From Candidatus Zixiibacteriota bacterium (GTDB taxonomy: Bacteria > Zixibacteria > MSB-5A5 > WJJR01 > JAJRUJ01): a stretch of DNA of 64,000 nucleotides. A program made the position numbers and the translations under genes. The DNA is taken from positions 24,404 through 88,403 of the forward strand of contig JAGVQM010000024.1 in NCBI GenBank assembly GCA_020051695.1, given 5' to 3'. Under the pieces are notes generated by a model. It made no database searches and was not told the DNA's origin. It saw only the letters and a list, made by a program, of their open reading frames with translations. Within the stretch, counting starts at the first letter, position 1; each line of letters starts with the position of its first letter. Below, piece by piece: positions 36,523 through 45,602 of the stretch.

Positions 36523-39500
36523 TTACTTCATTAAGACCATCTTTTTGGTTTGAGCGAAGTCCGTGGTAGTCATGCGATAAAAGTATATGCCGGACGGCAC
36601 CCGAGCGCTCCGGTCGTTCGTCCCATCCCAACTTGCCTCATGGCAACCCGATTCACAGTTTTCATTGATCAGGATTTTCACCCGGCGGCCGAGGATGTCG
36701 TAAATCTCCAGCCGCACCTGGCCGGCCTCGGGAAGAGCATACGGGATGGTCGTGGTGGAATTGAAAGGATTCGGGTGACTGTTACCCAGAGAATAGCGAC
36801 TAATCACTTTATCACCTGCCGCCAATGATCCCTGACTGCCGATGCCGGTGACATTCGGATTCAGGTTCAGATAATCAATAAGATTGCCCGATTCATCGAT
36901 TAGTCTGAGGCTGCCCACCGCATATACCGCCAGCGCCGCATCGCCCTCGTTTGGATTGTCGTTCAATGAAACCCGGATAGTGATTTCGCGGGTGGGATTG
37001 CCGTCGATACGGCTGACGGCGGCGGGGTATAATTCGTCCTCGCCAAAGATGAAATCATGGTTATCGTCGATACAGACTTTGGCTTCGTCGCCGAAAGTCA
37101 CAGCTACCGGTTTGCAGAAAGTCAGATTGAGTAGCAGATGATCGGGAATGAATTCAATTCCGTCACCGGGTAGAGGCACACTGTTTTTGGCTATCCCGGT
37201 GATGCCGATGAGTTGCATGCCGCGTTCAACCCGGGCATCACAGACAACCGCCCAGTTGCTGCATCCCACGTCACATGCGCCGATGAGTTCGTGGCAGTAG
37301 TTATTCTCCGAGGCGCAAGGGGAGAGGGTGTCGAGGGTGTAATCGCCATTGTCCGGATCGCAGAACAGTGGATTACGCGAAAAATTGCCGGCGCCATACT
37401 GCTGTCCGGCCAGACAGCCGACCCAGTCACCGACTTCATTATCGTAGACGTCACAGCATGACAGTGTGGCGCTCCCGCCTTCATCACATGTAATTGGCTC
37501 GCTTTGTTTATTGAAGACAATAACGCAGTTCTCCAAGATCGAGTTGGCATTGTACCCGCAACGAATAGCCGAACCGCTATTGGCGGTATTATCGGCGAAA
37601 GTACAATTTACAAATCGAATGTCTGCCTGCCGGAGATAAACAGCGCCGCCACCCCCTGCGGCATTGCCTATAAAAATGCAATTCCGAATGACGGGAGACG
37701 CGCCATCGATGAAGATACCTCCTCCGTAGTGATCGGAAGGGGGCGCATACTCGCCAGCAATTGTAAATCCGTCAATGGCGCAGCAATGATCCTCATTATT
37801 CTCAAGAAGAAATGCTCGTTCATGATAATACGGGCCGGTTTGGTAATCAAGAATTGTGAGTTGGGGGCCGTCTTTCGATTTTATCAATATCTGCTTGCCG
37901 TGTGGATTAATATTATAGTTGCCCTCGCCTCCGTAAATCCCCGGGGCAACCAGCACTGAGTCACCATGGGTACAAGAATCAATTGCGGCTTGAATATTCG
38001 GCGCGTCACCAGTGCCATCGTGTTGCACATACCATGACCGGAGTACTTCGCAAACATCGCCAATCCCGTCACCATCGATATCTTCCTGATAGGGGTTGGA
38101 GTCGGAAGGGCAGTTATCGCAGGCGTTGCCCACACCGTCTCCGTCGATGTCCGACTGGTCGATATTAGTCAAGTTGAGACAATTGTCCACATCGTCACAG
38201 ATATTGTCGATATCGTAATCACGACAGTCAGTCGGAATGTCTTTTATGGCGAGAGCCAGCGTTTCCGCTGCTGCCATATTGGCGACAAGATTGCCGAAAT
38301 CAAGACGGTCATAAAAAAGTTGTGGATTATCCCGGTCAAAGCAGTCTTTGAAATCATTTGGACTTGTGTGCACCAAATCACCGATGACGAAACCTGCAAT
38401 GACTCTGATAGAACTACCGGATGGTATATCATAGGGTCCGAACGAATACAGGAATTTGGTATCTGTTCCGTCGGCAATATTGCGCGCGACATTAATATAC
38501 GTTCCCGGTAGCAGCCAGCCACTGGGGGACATATCAACCGCTGCCCATAGTTGATCATAATCCTGCTCATTGTGACTTAACGTATAATATTTGTTGGCAT
38601 CGCCTGCAGGGGTTCCCAGCCCACCGGTTCCGAAATCTCTAAAAGGATCGGCTGGAGTCCCCTTCAAACGCGCCCCCCAATCATAACCGGGATTGTTCTC
38701 GGAAAACCACCAGTTGAAATTCGTGCGGTCAATCGCCGGTGCAGAGTAGAGCAATTTTACTCCCAGGGCGGCGCGGGGGCTGTGATCGTTCCATGCGCCG
38801 TCGCGAGGATCGCCGTCATTGTCCAACACATACGCAATGTTTTCGTTCGGAAGAAAACCGGTCAGATCATCGCGAAATCCTTCTTCAGCGATATCGCCCA
38901 AATACCAAATGTCACTATCCAAGTAGAATCCGATCCAGGCGTCGTTGATATTTGATGATCCGATATTTTCAATAACATAATCGAGGATTATGAAATTTCC
39001 GCGGGTCATATCAGACCAGGCATAACTGGCCTGGGTGATTTTTATATTTAATGGGCGATGAACGCTATCAATCGGATCAACCTCGTCTGGATATCGATTT
39101 ATTAATCCGTTATAGGTGAGCGTGTCAGTATATACTGCCAGACGATCTTGATCTGAAATCGCGAACGGGTCGTCGGGCACGCGCTGCAATATTTGCCCCC
39201 GAGGGTAGGCGTCCGGGAACATTTCGTTTATACGAAACCACCCATCCGCTCCGACTGAAACAAGTGTGTCGCCATCGACGATGCCGCCAACCCAAAGCGC
39301 CGCGCCATAGACGTAATCGATTTGCGAACCTTTGGGGTACTCGAAGGATGGAAGCTGGGTACCCCACTCGAACCAATGGCCCATTTTGCCGCAATTGGTA
39401 AGGATACAAGATACTTTCCCCGTGTCGTGGATTATGATCTCCTGATATGGCGCCGGTTTGGCCTCCTCACAATTCTGAGCGTATGTTTGGGCAATGCATC

Positions 39501-39558
39501 CGCACAAAATACTGACAACCAATACCAAAAACACCGGATAATCACAAAACCTGGCCAA
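36523..39558 (-). CDS. Large secreted protein with beta-helix, thrombospondin-3 repeats and type IX-like sorting domain
   Basis: A 1011-residue exported protein. The start is TTG 39558, six bases after AGGAGG, giving the signal peptide MARFCDYPVFLVLVVSILCG. About 30-470 is a secreted all-beta region. About 470-520 has type-3 Asp-rich repeats (DNCPSDSNPYQED). About 540-770 is a right-handed beta-helix with repeated short strands and paired Cys. The last 85 residues (SLGNSHPNPFNSTTTIPYAL to KKMVLMK) are an FlgD-like C-terminal sorting domain, as in proteins secreted by type IX systems. The gene is AT-richer than its neighbours (two counted 60-base lines are 42% and 43% GC). Its substrate is unknown. 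Confidence 0.85.
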   Translation of the reverse strand: MARFCDYPVFLVLVVSILCGCIAQTYAQNCEEAKPAPYQEIIIHDTGKVSCILTNCGKMGHWFEWGTQLPSFEYPKGSQIDYVYGAALWVGGIVDGDTLVSVGADGWFRINEMFPDAYPRGQILQRVPDDPFAISDQDRLAVYTDTLTYNGLINRYPDEVDPIDSVHRPLNIKITQASYAWSDMTRGNFIILDYVIENIGSSNINDAWIGFYLDSDIWYLGDIAEEGFRDDLTGFLPNENIAYVLDNDGDPRDGAWNDHSPRAALGVKLLYSAPAIDRTNFNWWFSENNPGYDWGARLKGTPADPFRDFGTGGLGTPAGDANKYYTLSHNEQDYDQLWAAVDMSPSGWLLPGTYINVARNIADGTDTKFLYSFGPYDIPSGSSIRVIAGFVIGDLVHTSPNDFKDCFDRDNPQLFYDRLDFGNLVANMAAAETLALAIKDIPTDCRDYDIDNICDDVDNCLNLTNIDQSDIDGDGVGNACDNCPSDSNPYQEDIDGDGIGDVCEVLRSWYVQHDGTGDAPNIQAAIDSCTHGDSVLVAPGIYGGEGNYNINPHGKQILIKSKDGPQLTILDYQTGPYYHERAFLLENNEDHCCAIDGFTIAGEYAPPSDHYGGGIFIDGASPVIRNCIFIGNAAGGGGAVYLRQADIRFVNCTFADNTANSGSAIRCGYNANSILENCVIVFNKQSEPITCDEGGSATLSCCDVYDNEVGDWVGCLAGQQYGAGNFSRNPLFCDPDNGDYTLDTLSPCASENNYCHELIGACDVGCSNWAVVCDARVERGMQLIGITGIAKNSVPLPGDGIEFIPDHLLLNLTFCKPVAVTFGDEAKVCIDDNHDFIFGEDELYPAAVSRIDGNPTREITIRVSLNDNPNEGDAALAVYAVGSLRLIDESGNLIDYLNLNPNVTGIGSQGSLAAGDKVISRYSLGNSHPNPFNSTTTIPYALPEAGQVRLEIYDILGRRVKILINENCESGCHEASWDGTNDRSARVPSGIYFYRMTTTDFAQTKKMVLMK

Positions 39559-39576
39559 GGTCACCTCCTCCGGCAA

Positions 39577-39721
39577 TGCGTGTAACCTTCATCTCGCGAA
39601 CAACTTAATATATCGAAATAGGCGGGCTTGTCAATCATTATTTGTTGGTCATATTCCAAGCCCCGCGTCAGCAATTTTCCCTTGCCCGGCGGGATTTTTT
39701 GCGTATACCTTACGCTCGGAT
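39577..39721. other. Gap between the large secreted protein and tRNA-Arg
   Basis: About 145 bases holding the promoter region of the minus-strand gene at 39558 and the leader of the plus-strand tRNA. No coding frame or strong repeat was seen. Confidence 0.5.
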
Positions 39722-39793
39722 GCCCCCGTGGTGTAATGGATAACGCACCGGCCTCCGGAGCCGGGAATACAGGTTCGATCCCTGTCGGGGGTA
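39722..39793 (+). tRNA. tRNA-Arg (anticodon CCG)
   Basis: A cloverleaf is clear. The acceptor arms are GCCCCCG (39722-39728) and CGGGGGT (39786-39792), with discriminator A. The anticodon stem CCGGC/GCCGG encloses the loop CTCCGGA, anticodon CCG at 39755-39757. The T arm is ACAGG-TTCGATC-CCTGT. CCA is not encoded. It reads the arginine codon CGG. Confidence 0.95.
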
Positions 39794-39974
39794 TTTTCTT
39801 GCGGCGAATCCCGAAAGTGTATGTCGGAGATAAGCATAGGCGGTCGGTCGAATGGGCGGACGATCTGCCGGATCCGATAATCCCTTTTTCATTGTGCCCC
39901 AGGAACTAATGTAGTTATTATCCGTCAGCCCGGGAACCGTACATACAATTGCCGGGGATAAGCGGGGCGTGGTC

Positions 39975-40751
39975 ATGCACTGGTTGGCCGGATTCAGAGA
40001 TTTCCTGATTGATGTCCAGGGTCTGACGTTTTTTACCGTCCGGATGCTGCGAAACAGTTTCGGCCGGCCTTTCTACTTTGCCGAATTGCTCGAACAGATG
40101 CATTTTCTGGGGATCGGATCATTGTTTCTGGTCGTGCTGACCGGTGTGTTTGCGGGCCAGGCCATCGCGCTGCAGTTTTCCATCGAATTAGCCGATTTCG
40201 GCTCGAAAAACTATCTCGGCCGGGTGATGGCCATCGCCATCCTGCGCGAACTCGGCCCGGTGCTGACGGCACTGATGGTCGCGGCACGGGTGGCCTCGGG
40301 AATTACCGCGGAAATCGGCGCGATGAAATCATCCGAGCAGTTGGACGCCATGCGCGCATTCGGCATCGAGCCGATCCGCAAACTGGCGGTGCCCCGGTTC
40401 TGGGCGTTGATTATTATGTTGCCCGCCCTAACCCTGATCTGTGATTTTGTGGCGATTGTCGGCGGGTATTTCATCGCGGTGTTCATTGCCCACATTTCAC
40501 CGTCGGCGTACTGGGCCAATTTTATTGAGAAAGTATCGCTGGGAAATATTATTATCAGCACCGGCAAACCGTTCCTGTTTGCCGTGATTATCGCCAGTAT
40601 TTCCAACTATCTCGGGTTTTCCACGACCGGGGGGACCAAGGGCGTGGGCCGCGCGACGACCAAGTCGGTGGTGGCCTCATCGATTAACATCCTGTTTATC
40701 AATTTCGCGTTTACCCGGCTGGTCGTGCCGCATCTCAAGGGGCTGATGTGA
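39975..40751 (+). CDS. mlaE: Mla-type ABC transporter permease MlaE (YrbE)
   Basis: The integral-membrane permease of the phospholipid-trafficking complex at the inner membrane. It has 258 residues from ATG 39975 (a GTG two codons earlier is possible), with about five hydrophobic segments and the family cytoplasmic loop SEQLDAMRAFGIEPIRKL. It is followed by mlaF with a GTGA overlap, and mlaD is further downstream. Together they would move phospholipids between the outer and inner membranes. Only a weak ribosome binding site precedes the start. Confidence 0.93.
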   Translation: MHWLAGFRDFLIDVQGLTFFTVRMLRNSFGRPFYFAELLEQMHFLGIGSLFLVVLTGVFAGQAIALQFSIELADFGSKNYLGRVMAIAILRELGPVLTALMVAARVASGITAEIGAMKSSEQLDAMRAFGIEPIRKLAVPRFWALIIMLPALTLICDFVAIVGGYFIAVFIAHISPSAYWANFIEKVSLGNIIISTGKPFLFAVIIASISNYLGFSTTGGTKGVGRATTKSVVASSINILFINFAFTRLVVPHLKGLM

Positions 40752-41515
40752 TCCGACTGGAGCATGTAAATTTCGCTTACCACGAGGAACCGGTACTGCG
40801 CGATGTTTCATTCACCGTGGCCCCCGGCGAAACCAAAGTCATTCTGGGGACATCGGGCTCCGGCAAAAGCACCATTCTCAAGATCATCCTCGGCCTGGTC
40901 ACACCGTCCTCCGGCCGCGTCATGATCAACGGTCTGGACGTCACGACGGCGCGCGAGAAAGACCTGCGGGCTTTGCGCAAGAAAATCGGCATGGTCTTTC
41001 AGGGCGGGGCGTTATTCGATTCGATGACGGTCGCGGAAAATATCGGGTATTACCTGTTGGAATATACCGATCAACCACTGTCTGAGATTGAGCAGACAGC
41101 GCGGGAGATTCTCCGGTACCTCGAATTATCGGAGGACCTGCTCGATGTGCTGCCGGATGAATTATCCGGGGGAATGCAGCGCCGTGTGGCCATCGGCCGG
41201 GCCATCGCCGCGGAAAATCCCTCGATTATGCTCTATGACGAACCGACCACCGGGCTGGATCCGATTTCCACGCAAAAGATCACGGAGTTGATTGTCAAAT
41301 TGCAGCAGGAAAAGGGGGTTTCCTCGATCGTGGTGACCCATCAAATCACCGACGCGTTCGACATTTCCGATCGGTTTCTCGTGGTCCATGAGGGGCGGGT
41401 GGTCTTTGACGGCAACGCGCAGGAGTTACTCGATTGCCGTGACGGTTATGTGTGTGAATTTCTGCGCCCGTATCTGGATTCGGTGAAGGCCCTGCCGCTG
41501 AAAACCGGGCAATAA
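40748..41515 (+). CDS. mlaF: Mla-type ABC transporter ATP-binding protein MlaF
   Basis: The ATPase that powers phospholipid transport with MlaE. Walker A GTSGSGKST is at 34-42, the ABC signature LSGGMQRR at 139-146 and Walker B IMLYDEP at 160-166. It has 255 residues and starts with GTG overlapping the mlaE stop (GTGA), which implies coupled translation. The small gene after it is atypical for such operons. Confidence 0.94.
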   Translation: MIRLEHVNFAYHEEPVLRDVSFTVAPGETKVILGTSGSGKSTILKIILGLVTPSSGRVMINGLDVTTAREKDLRALRKKIGMVFQGGALFDSMTVAENIGYYLLEYTDQPLSEIEQTAREILRYLELSEDLLDVLPDELSGGMQRRVAIGRAIAAENPSIMLYDEPTTGLDPISTQKITELIVKLQQEKGVSSIVVTHQITDAFDISDRFLVVHEGRVVFDGNAQELLDCRDGYVCEFLRPYLDSVKALPLKTGQ

Positions 41516-41565
41516 AAACAGGCGCCGGAAGCGCGGATAATCCGTATAATCAACAAACAGTATAC

Positions 41566-41931
41566 ATGAGGATTAAGCCGGTGGGATGCTGCTCGCAATA
41601 TTTGACTGAACAATCACGGCAATATGTCCGGGAGATGACCGAGGTCCTGGCCACGCTGGACCTGGGGCGGCTGAAAGACTTCTATCGCAAGTGGGCGAAA
41701 CCCATGGAATTGCCGCCGCTGCCCGAGGATGCCAGACTGGAGGAGGATATGTATCTGATGATCCTCGAGCTGCCGGGGCTTGAACATCTGCATGAGTCGT
41801 CCCGGCAGTGGCTGGCAGACCGCGGGCTGGTCGTGGAAATCCGTGAAACCAGTTGCCGAAAGCACTCTCGGGAGGGCGACTACGGACCGGACGGCTGTTC
41901 GTCCGCTGACGATTGTTGCCGCGGCCGATAA
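41566..41931 (+). CDS. Small unknown protein inside the mla operon
   Basis: A 121-residue soluble protein between mlaF and mlaD, with continuous coding character and the same strand. It is rich in charged residues and Leu (VLATLDLGRLKDF, then WAKPMELPPLPEDARLEED), predicted mostly helical, with four Cys in the last 26 residues and no signal peptide or membrane segment. I recognise no family. Position suggests an accessory subunit or regulator of the Mla transporter; this is inference. Another possibility is an unrelated inserted gene. Only a weak ribosome binding site is seen. Confidence 0.6.
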   Translation: MRIKPVGCCSQYLTEQSRQYVREMTEVLATLDLGRLKDFYRKWAKPMELPPLPEDARLEEDMYLMILELPGLEHLHESSRQWLADRGLVVEIRETSCRKHSREGDYGPDGCSSADDCCRGR

Positions 41932-41973
41932 GGTGGGGCAGACCAGCAGCCATCAGGCCTTCGGGGGAAGATC

Positions 41974-42909
41974 ATGAAACGCAGTGGTCGTGTGAAATGG
42001 GGAGAATTACGCGTCGGCATTGTGATTTTATTCGCCTTCGCGCTGTTGTTATGGGCTTCGTTTACCGGTACCGGTTTTACAGTATTTGCGAATAAGGAGC
42101 CGTTGGTCGCTCATTTCCCCAGTGTCAACGGATTGATCACTGGTTCCCCGGTGTGGATGTCCGGGATTGAAGTGGGGCATGTCTCGGGGATCGGGTTTGT
42201 CGAACGAGAGGGCCGGCCGCTGGTGCGCGTGGACTTTCTGGTCAAACAGGAGCCGTTTGCAATGATCACCTCTGGCTGCAAAGTTGCCGTGGGAACGATG
42301 GGCTTAATGGGGGACCGGTATCTCGATATTCAGACCGGGGACCCGGGGGCATCGCCGGTTTCGCCGGGCGCAGAATTGGGCATTGTCCAGTCCGCCGATC
42401 TGACCACGGCGTTTTCGGGGACGGCGGAGTTGATGGATGATGTCGGCGCAGCGGTGGGCCAGTTTAACACCATCCTGGAACGACTCAATCGCGGCGAGGG
42501 TTTTTTGGGGGGATTGACCACGGCGTCCGGGACTTCGGCAAACATCGATTCACTTATTTTATCCGCGCGGGAACTGCTGACCGAGTTGAACGCGTCCCAG
42601 GGGCGGCTGACTGTTGCCCTCAGCGAGGCCGCCGAGAAACTGAGCCGGCTCGGCGATAAGATCGAGAGTGGGGACGGCTCGCTGTCGCGACTGGTGAATG
42701 ACTCGAGTTTGTACGTCAACTTGTCGTCGATCAGCAGTCGGGCCGACCGTCTGCTGGCCTCGTGGGAAGCGGGCGAAGGCACCGCCGGGCGCTTATTGCG
42801 CGACGAAACGGTCTATGAAGATGTCCATATTCTGCTGGGTGAGATTCAGGCGCTGATCGACGATATCAAACTGCACCCGAAAAAATATTTCAAAGTCAGT
42901 CTCTTTTGA
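41974..42909 (+). CDS. mlaD: MCE-family substrate-binding protein MlaD
   Basis: A periplasmic lipid-binding component. It has one N-terminal membrane helix (about 16-34, VILFAFALLLWASF) and one MCE domain (about 38-120; VNGLITGSPVWMSGIEVG, then VGTMGLMGDRYLDI). A long coiled-coil helical C-terminus (about 135-305) may form the hexameric channel seen in this family. It has 311 residues. GGGGAAG precedes ATG. It ends six bases before the converging epimerase gene, with no terminator visible. Confidence 0.92.
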   Translation: MKRSGRVKWGELRVGIVILFAFALLLWASFTGTGFTVFANKEPLVAHFPSVNGLITGSPVWMSGIEVGHVSGIGFVEREGRPLVRVDFLVKQEPFAMITSGCKVAVGTMGLMGDRYLDIQTGDPGASPVSPGAELGIVQSADLTTAFSGTAELMDDVGAAVGQFNTILERLNRGEGFLGGLTTASGTSANIDSLILSARELLTELNASQGRLTVALSEAAEKLSRLGDKIESGDGSLSRLVNDSSLYVNLSSISSRADRLLASWEAGEGTAGRLLRDETVYEDVHILLGEIQALIDDIKLHPKKYFKVSLF

Positions 42910-42915
42910 AGCGGG

Positions 42916-43326
42916 TCACCTTTTCCTGACTTCCTTGAATTCGGTCAGGACACCAAGCATGGATTTGGGGTTGGCAAAGGCAATTTTGTCGCCTTCAGCG
43001 CCGGTGCGCGGCTGTTCGTCGATCAGGGAGATGCCGTGGTCTTTCAGCCAGGCCAGCCGTTCTCCGATATTATCGACTTCATAACAAATATGGTGGAGGC
43101 CCGGACCGTGTTTGGCCAGGAACCGCGCCACGCCGTTGTCCTCGCGCAGGGGGGACAACAGTTCCAGCTCTGTGGTACCGCCGATTTTGATGAAGGCAAT
43201 CTCTACGCCCTGACTTTCCACTTTGACGCGGCCGCGGATGTCCATTTTGAGTACATCACGATAAAACTCGATGGCCCGGTCGAGATTAATGACCGCCAGG
43301 CCGATATGGGAAATTTTTTTCAGCAT
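42916..43326 (-). CDS. mce: Methylmalonyl-CoA epimerase
   Basis: Converts (S)- to (R)-methylmalonyl-CoA for the mutase. It has 136 residues, with the start at ATG 43326 after AAGGAG; an upstream in-frame start would overlap mcmA. It is a glyoxalase-fold protein beginning ISHIGLAVINLDRAI, with metal ligands expected in this His and in LHHICYEV and a Glu near the C-terminus (LTEF). It is the last gene of the propionyl-CoA block and lies 41 bases after mcmA. Confidence 0.93.
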   Translation of the reverse strand: MLKKISHIGLAVINLDRAIEFYRDVLKMDIRGRVKVESQGVEIAFIKIGGTTELELLSPLREDNGVARFLAKHGPGLHHICYEVDNIGERLAWLKDHGISLIDEQPRTGAEGDKIAFANPKSMLGVLTEFKEVRKR

Positions 43327-43367
43327 AATCTGATTCTCCTTGTACTCGGGAAAGGGCCGCGGACGGC

Positions 43368-44960
43368 TCAAATAATGACGGTCTCGCGGTATTCGCCCCA
43401 GACGTTCCGGAAGACATCGGCGATTTCGCCCAGTGTGCAGCAATTTTCCACACATTCCAGGATGTGTGGCATCAGTGGGCTGTTTCCCGCCGCCGCCTGT
43501 TGTAATCGGCGGAGTGTTTCTTTCACCATTCCCTGATTACGGGCGGCCTTGTGCTTGCGCAGCCGTTTTTTTTGTTCATCGTCCAGATGTTCATCGACTT
43601 GCAGCAGGCCGGTCCGTTCGAGTTCATTGACTGCGGCGAATTTGTTTATGCCGATGATCGTGCGTTCCCCGCGTTCAACGGCCTGTTGCCATTCCCATGC
43701 TGCTTTCTGGATTTCCCGCTGGTAGAACCCCTGTTCGACCGCGGCGACCGCGCCGCCCAGTTCGTCGATTTGGCTGATATATTTCCGCGCCCGGGATTCC
43801 AGTTCATCGGTCAGATGTTCAATGTAATATGAGCCGGCCAGCGGATCGACGGTGTTGGTGACCCCGGATTCATAGGCGATCACCTGCTGCGTGCGCAGGG
43901 CGATTTCGGCGGCGTGCGCAGAGGGCAGGGCCAGGGCCTCATCGGCGGAGTTGGTGTGCAATGACTGGGTGCCGCCCAGGACTGCGGCGAGCGCCTGCAA
44001 CGTGACACGGGGAATGTTGACATCCGGCTGTTGCGCGGTCAGCATTGAACCGGCGGTCTGCGTATGGAACCGCAGGCGCATGGACGTTTCATCTTTGGCC
44101 TGGAACCGGTCTTTCATAATCTGCGCCCACAGCCGCCGTGCCGCGCGGAATTTGGCGATTTCCTCGAAAAAGTCGTTATGGGCGTTAAAAAAGAACGACA
44201 GCCGGCCGGCGAACTCGTCGATTTTCAAACCGGCGGCCAGGGCGTTTTCAACATAGGCGATGCCGTTGGCCAGGGTGAAGGCGATTTCCTGCGCGGCAGT
44301 GCAGCCGGCCTCGCGGACATGATAACCCGAAATCGAGATGGGGTTCCATTTCGGCAGGAATTCCCGGCAGTAGCTGATTGTATCGGCGATCAACCGCATC
44401 GACGGGGCAGGGGGGTAGATATATGTGCCGCGCGCGATGAATTCCTTGAGGATGTCGTTTTGAATTGTCCCCGAAAGCTGCCCGGTAGCGACACCCTGTT
44501 TCTTGGCCACGGCGATCAGGAGGGCCAACAGGATGGCGGCGGTGGAATTAATGGTCATGGAGACCGAGACTTTGTCCAGTGGGATGCCGTCGAAGAGCGT
44601 TTCCATGTCCCAGACGCCGTCAATGGCCACCCCGGTCTTGCCGACTTCGCCGGCGGCCAGTTCATGGTCGGAGTCGTAGCCGATTTGTGTCGGCAGGTCG
44701 AAGGCCACCGACAACCCGGTCTGCCCCTGCTTTAATAGGTAGCGGTAGCGTTCGTTCGATTCGGCTGCAGTGCCGAAACCCGCATATTGCCGCATCGTCC
44801 ACAATCGGCGCCGGTACATCCCCGGATACACACCGCGGGTAAATGGACATGCGCCCGCATCGCCGAGGTCTTGTTGCGGATCGAATCCCTCCGGCGGACG
44901 GTCGTATTGTTCGGCGATTTCGATACCGGAGGTGGTGATTATTTTTTTATCGTCGGCCAT
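43368..44960 (-). CDS. mcmA: Methylmalonyl-CoA mutase large subunit, catalytic domain
   Basis: A B12-dependent radical enzyme that isomerises (R)-methylmalonyl-CoA to succinyl-CoA. The 530 residues cover only the substrate-binding TIM-barrel ([55 protein letters not shown]). The C-terminal B12-binding domain is absent, so a separate small subunit is needed; it is not in this window. No ribosome binding site is obvious before ATG. It lies within the block with epimerase, biotin enzymes and dehydrogenase. MeaB/ArgK-type chaperone is also absent here. Confidence 0.94.
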   Translation of the reverse strand: MADDKKIITTSGIEIAEQYDRPPEGFDPQQDLGDAGACPFTRGVYPGMYRRRLWTMRQYAGFGTAAESNERYRYLLKQGQTGLSVAFDLPTQIGYDSDHELAAGEVGKTGVAIDGVWDMETLFDGIPLDKVSVSMTINSTAAILLALLIAVAKKQGVATGQLSGTIQNDILKEFIARGTYIYPPAPSMRLIADTISYCREFLPKWNPISISGYHVREAGCTAAQEIAFTLANGIAYVENALAAGLKIDEFAGRLSFFFNAHNDFFEEIAKFRAARRLWAQIMKDRFQAKDETSMRLRFHTQTAGSMLTAQQPDVNIPRVTLQALAAVLGGTQSLHTNSADEALALPSAHAAEIALRTQQVIAYESGVTNTVDPLAGSYYIEHLTDELESRARKYISQIDELGGAVAAVEQGFYQREIQKAAWEWQQAVERGERTIIGINKFAAVNELERTGLLQVDEHLDDEQKKRLRKHKAARNQGMVKETLRRLQQAAAGNSPLMPHILECVENCCTLGEIADVFRNVWGEYRETVII

Positions 44961-44971
44961 ATCTATTTATG

Positions 44972-45029
44972 GTAGGTCGGGTTCCGAGTGAAATCCCGCT
45001 TTCAAGCGGGACGAAACGAGAAACCCGGC
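44972..45029. repeat. Imperfect inverted repeat between mcmA and the biotin carrier gene
   Basis: CGGGTT (44978-44983) pairs with AACCCG (45022-45027), and TCCCGCTT-TC-AAGCGGGA (44994-45011) forms a perfect inner stem. The whole 58-base block reads as an imperfect inverted repeat (arms about 22 bases). It may be a dispersed element or a processing/attenuation hairpin within the operon. Confidence 0.55.
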
Positions 45030-45066
45030 ATCTTTACATCAATCCGATTCAAACCAAACCGGCATT

Positions 45067-45573
45067 TCATTCCAACACAACCAACACCTTGCCCTGCTCG
45101 ACCGCTTCCTGCGCTCGACAGGCGATTGATTTAATCACCCCCGCGCGCGGGGCCTTCAATTCGTTTTCCATTTTCATGGCTTCGATGATCAATAGCCGCT
45201 CGCCTTTGGCGACTTCCTGGCCGGGTTTGACGAGAATCCGCAAAATCAACCCGGGCATCGGGGCCTTAATCTGCGCGGCCGTGGCGCCGGTTTCGCTTTC
45301 ACCGGCGAGACGCTTCAACTCGGCGAGGCGTTCATCCTGCACCAGGCAGGCAAAACGTTCGCCGCCGTAATAAATCAGCAATTGTCCGTTTTCCGGTTCA
45401 ATAGTGATTGTATACGACCGGCCGTTCATGATCAGCGAGAGGTCGCGGTCGCGGCCCAGCCATTTCCAGTCGGCGTCGATCAATGTGCCGTCGATGGAGA
45501 CATCGAGACGATCGGGGCGGTCGGTGAGTTCCACCCTGAAGGTATGATCATTGATTTTGGCGATATAGCGCAT
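45067..45573 (-). CDS. Biotin carboxyl carrier protein of acyl-CoA carboxylase
   Basis: A 168-residue protein with an N-terminal beta-rich region (about 1-75) and a C-terminal biotinyl domain carrying EAMKMENEL, biotin on Lys134. It accepts CO2 from the biotin carboxylase and passes it to the carboxyltransferase. It lies 29 bases after the biotin carboxylase gene and is presumably its partner. No clear ribosome binding site before ATG 45573. Confidence 0.92.
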   Translation of the reverse strand: MRYIAKINDHTFRVELTDRPDRLDVSIDGTLIDADWKWLGRDRDLSLIMNGRSYTITIEPENGQLLIYYGGERFACLVQDERLAELKRLAGESETGATAAQIKAPMPGLILRILVKPGQEVAKGERLLIIEAMKMENELKAPRAGVIKSIACRAQEAVEQGKVLVVLE

Positions 45574-45602
45574 GATTATGCTCAGACTTTGACATTAGAT
45601 AG

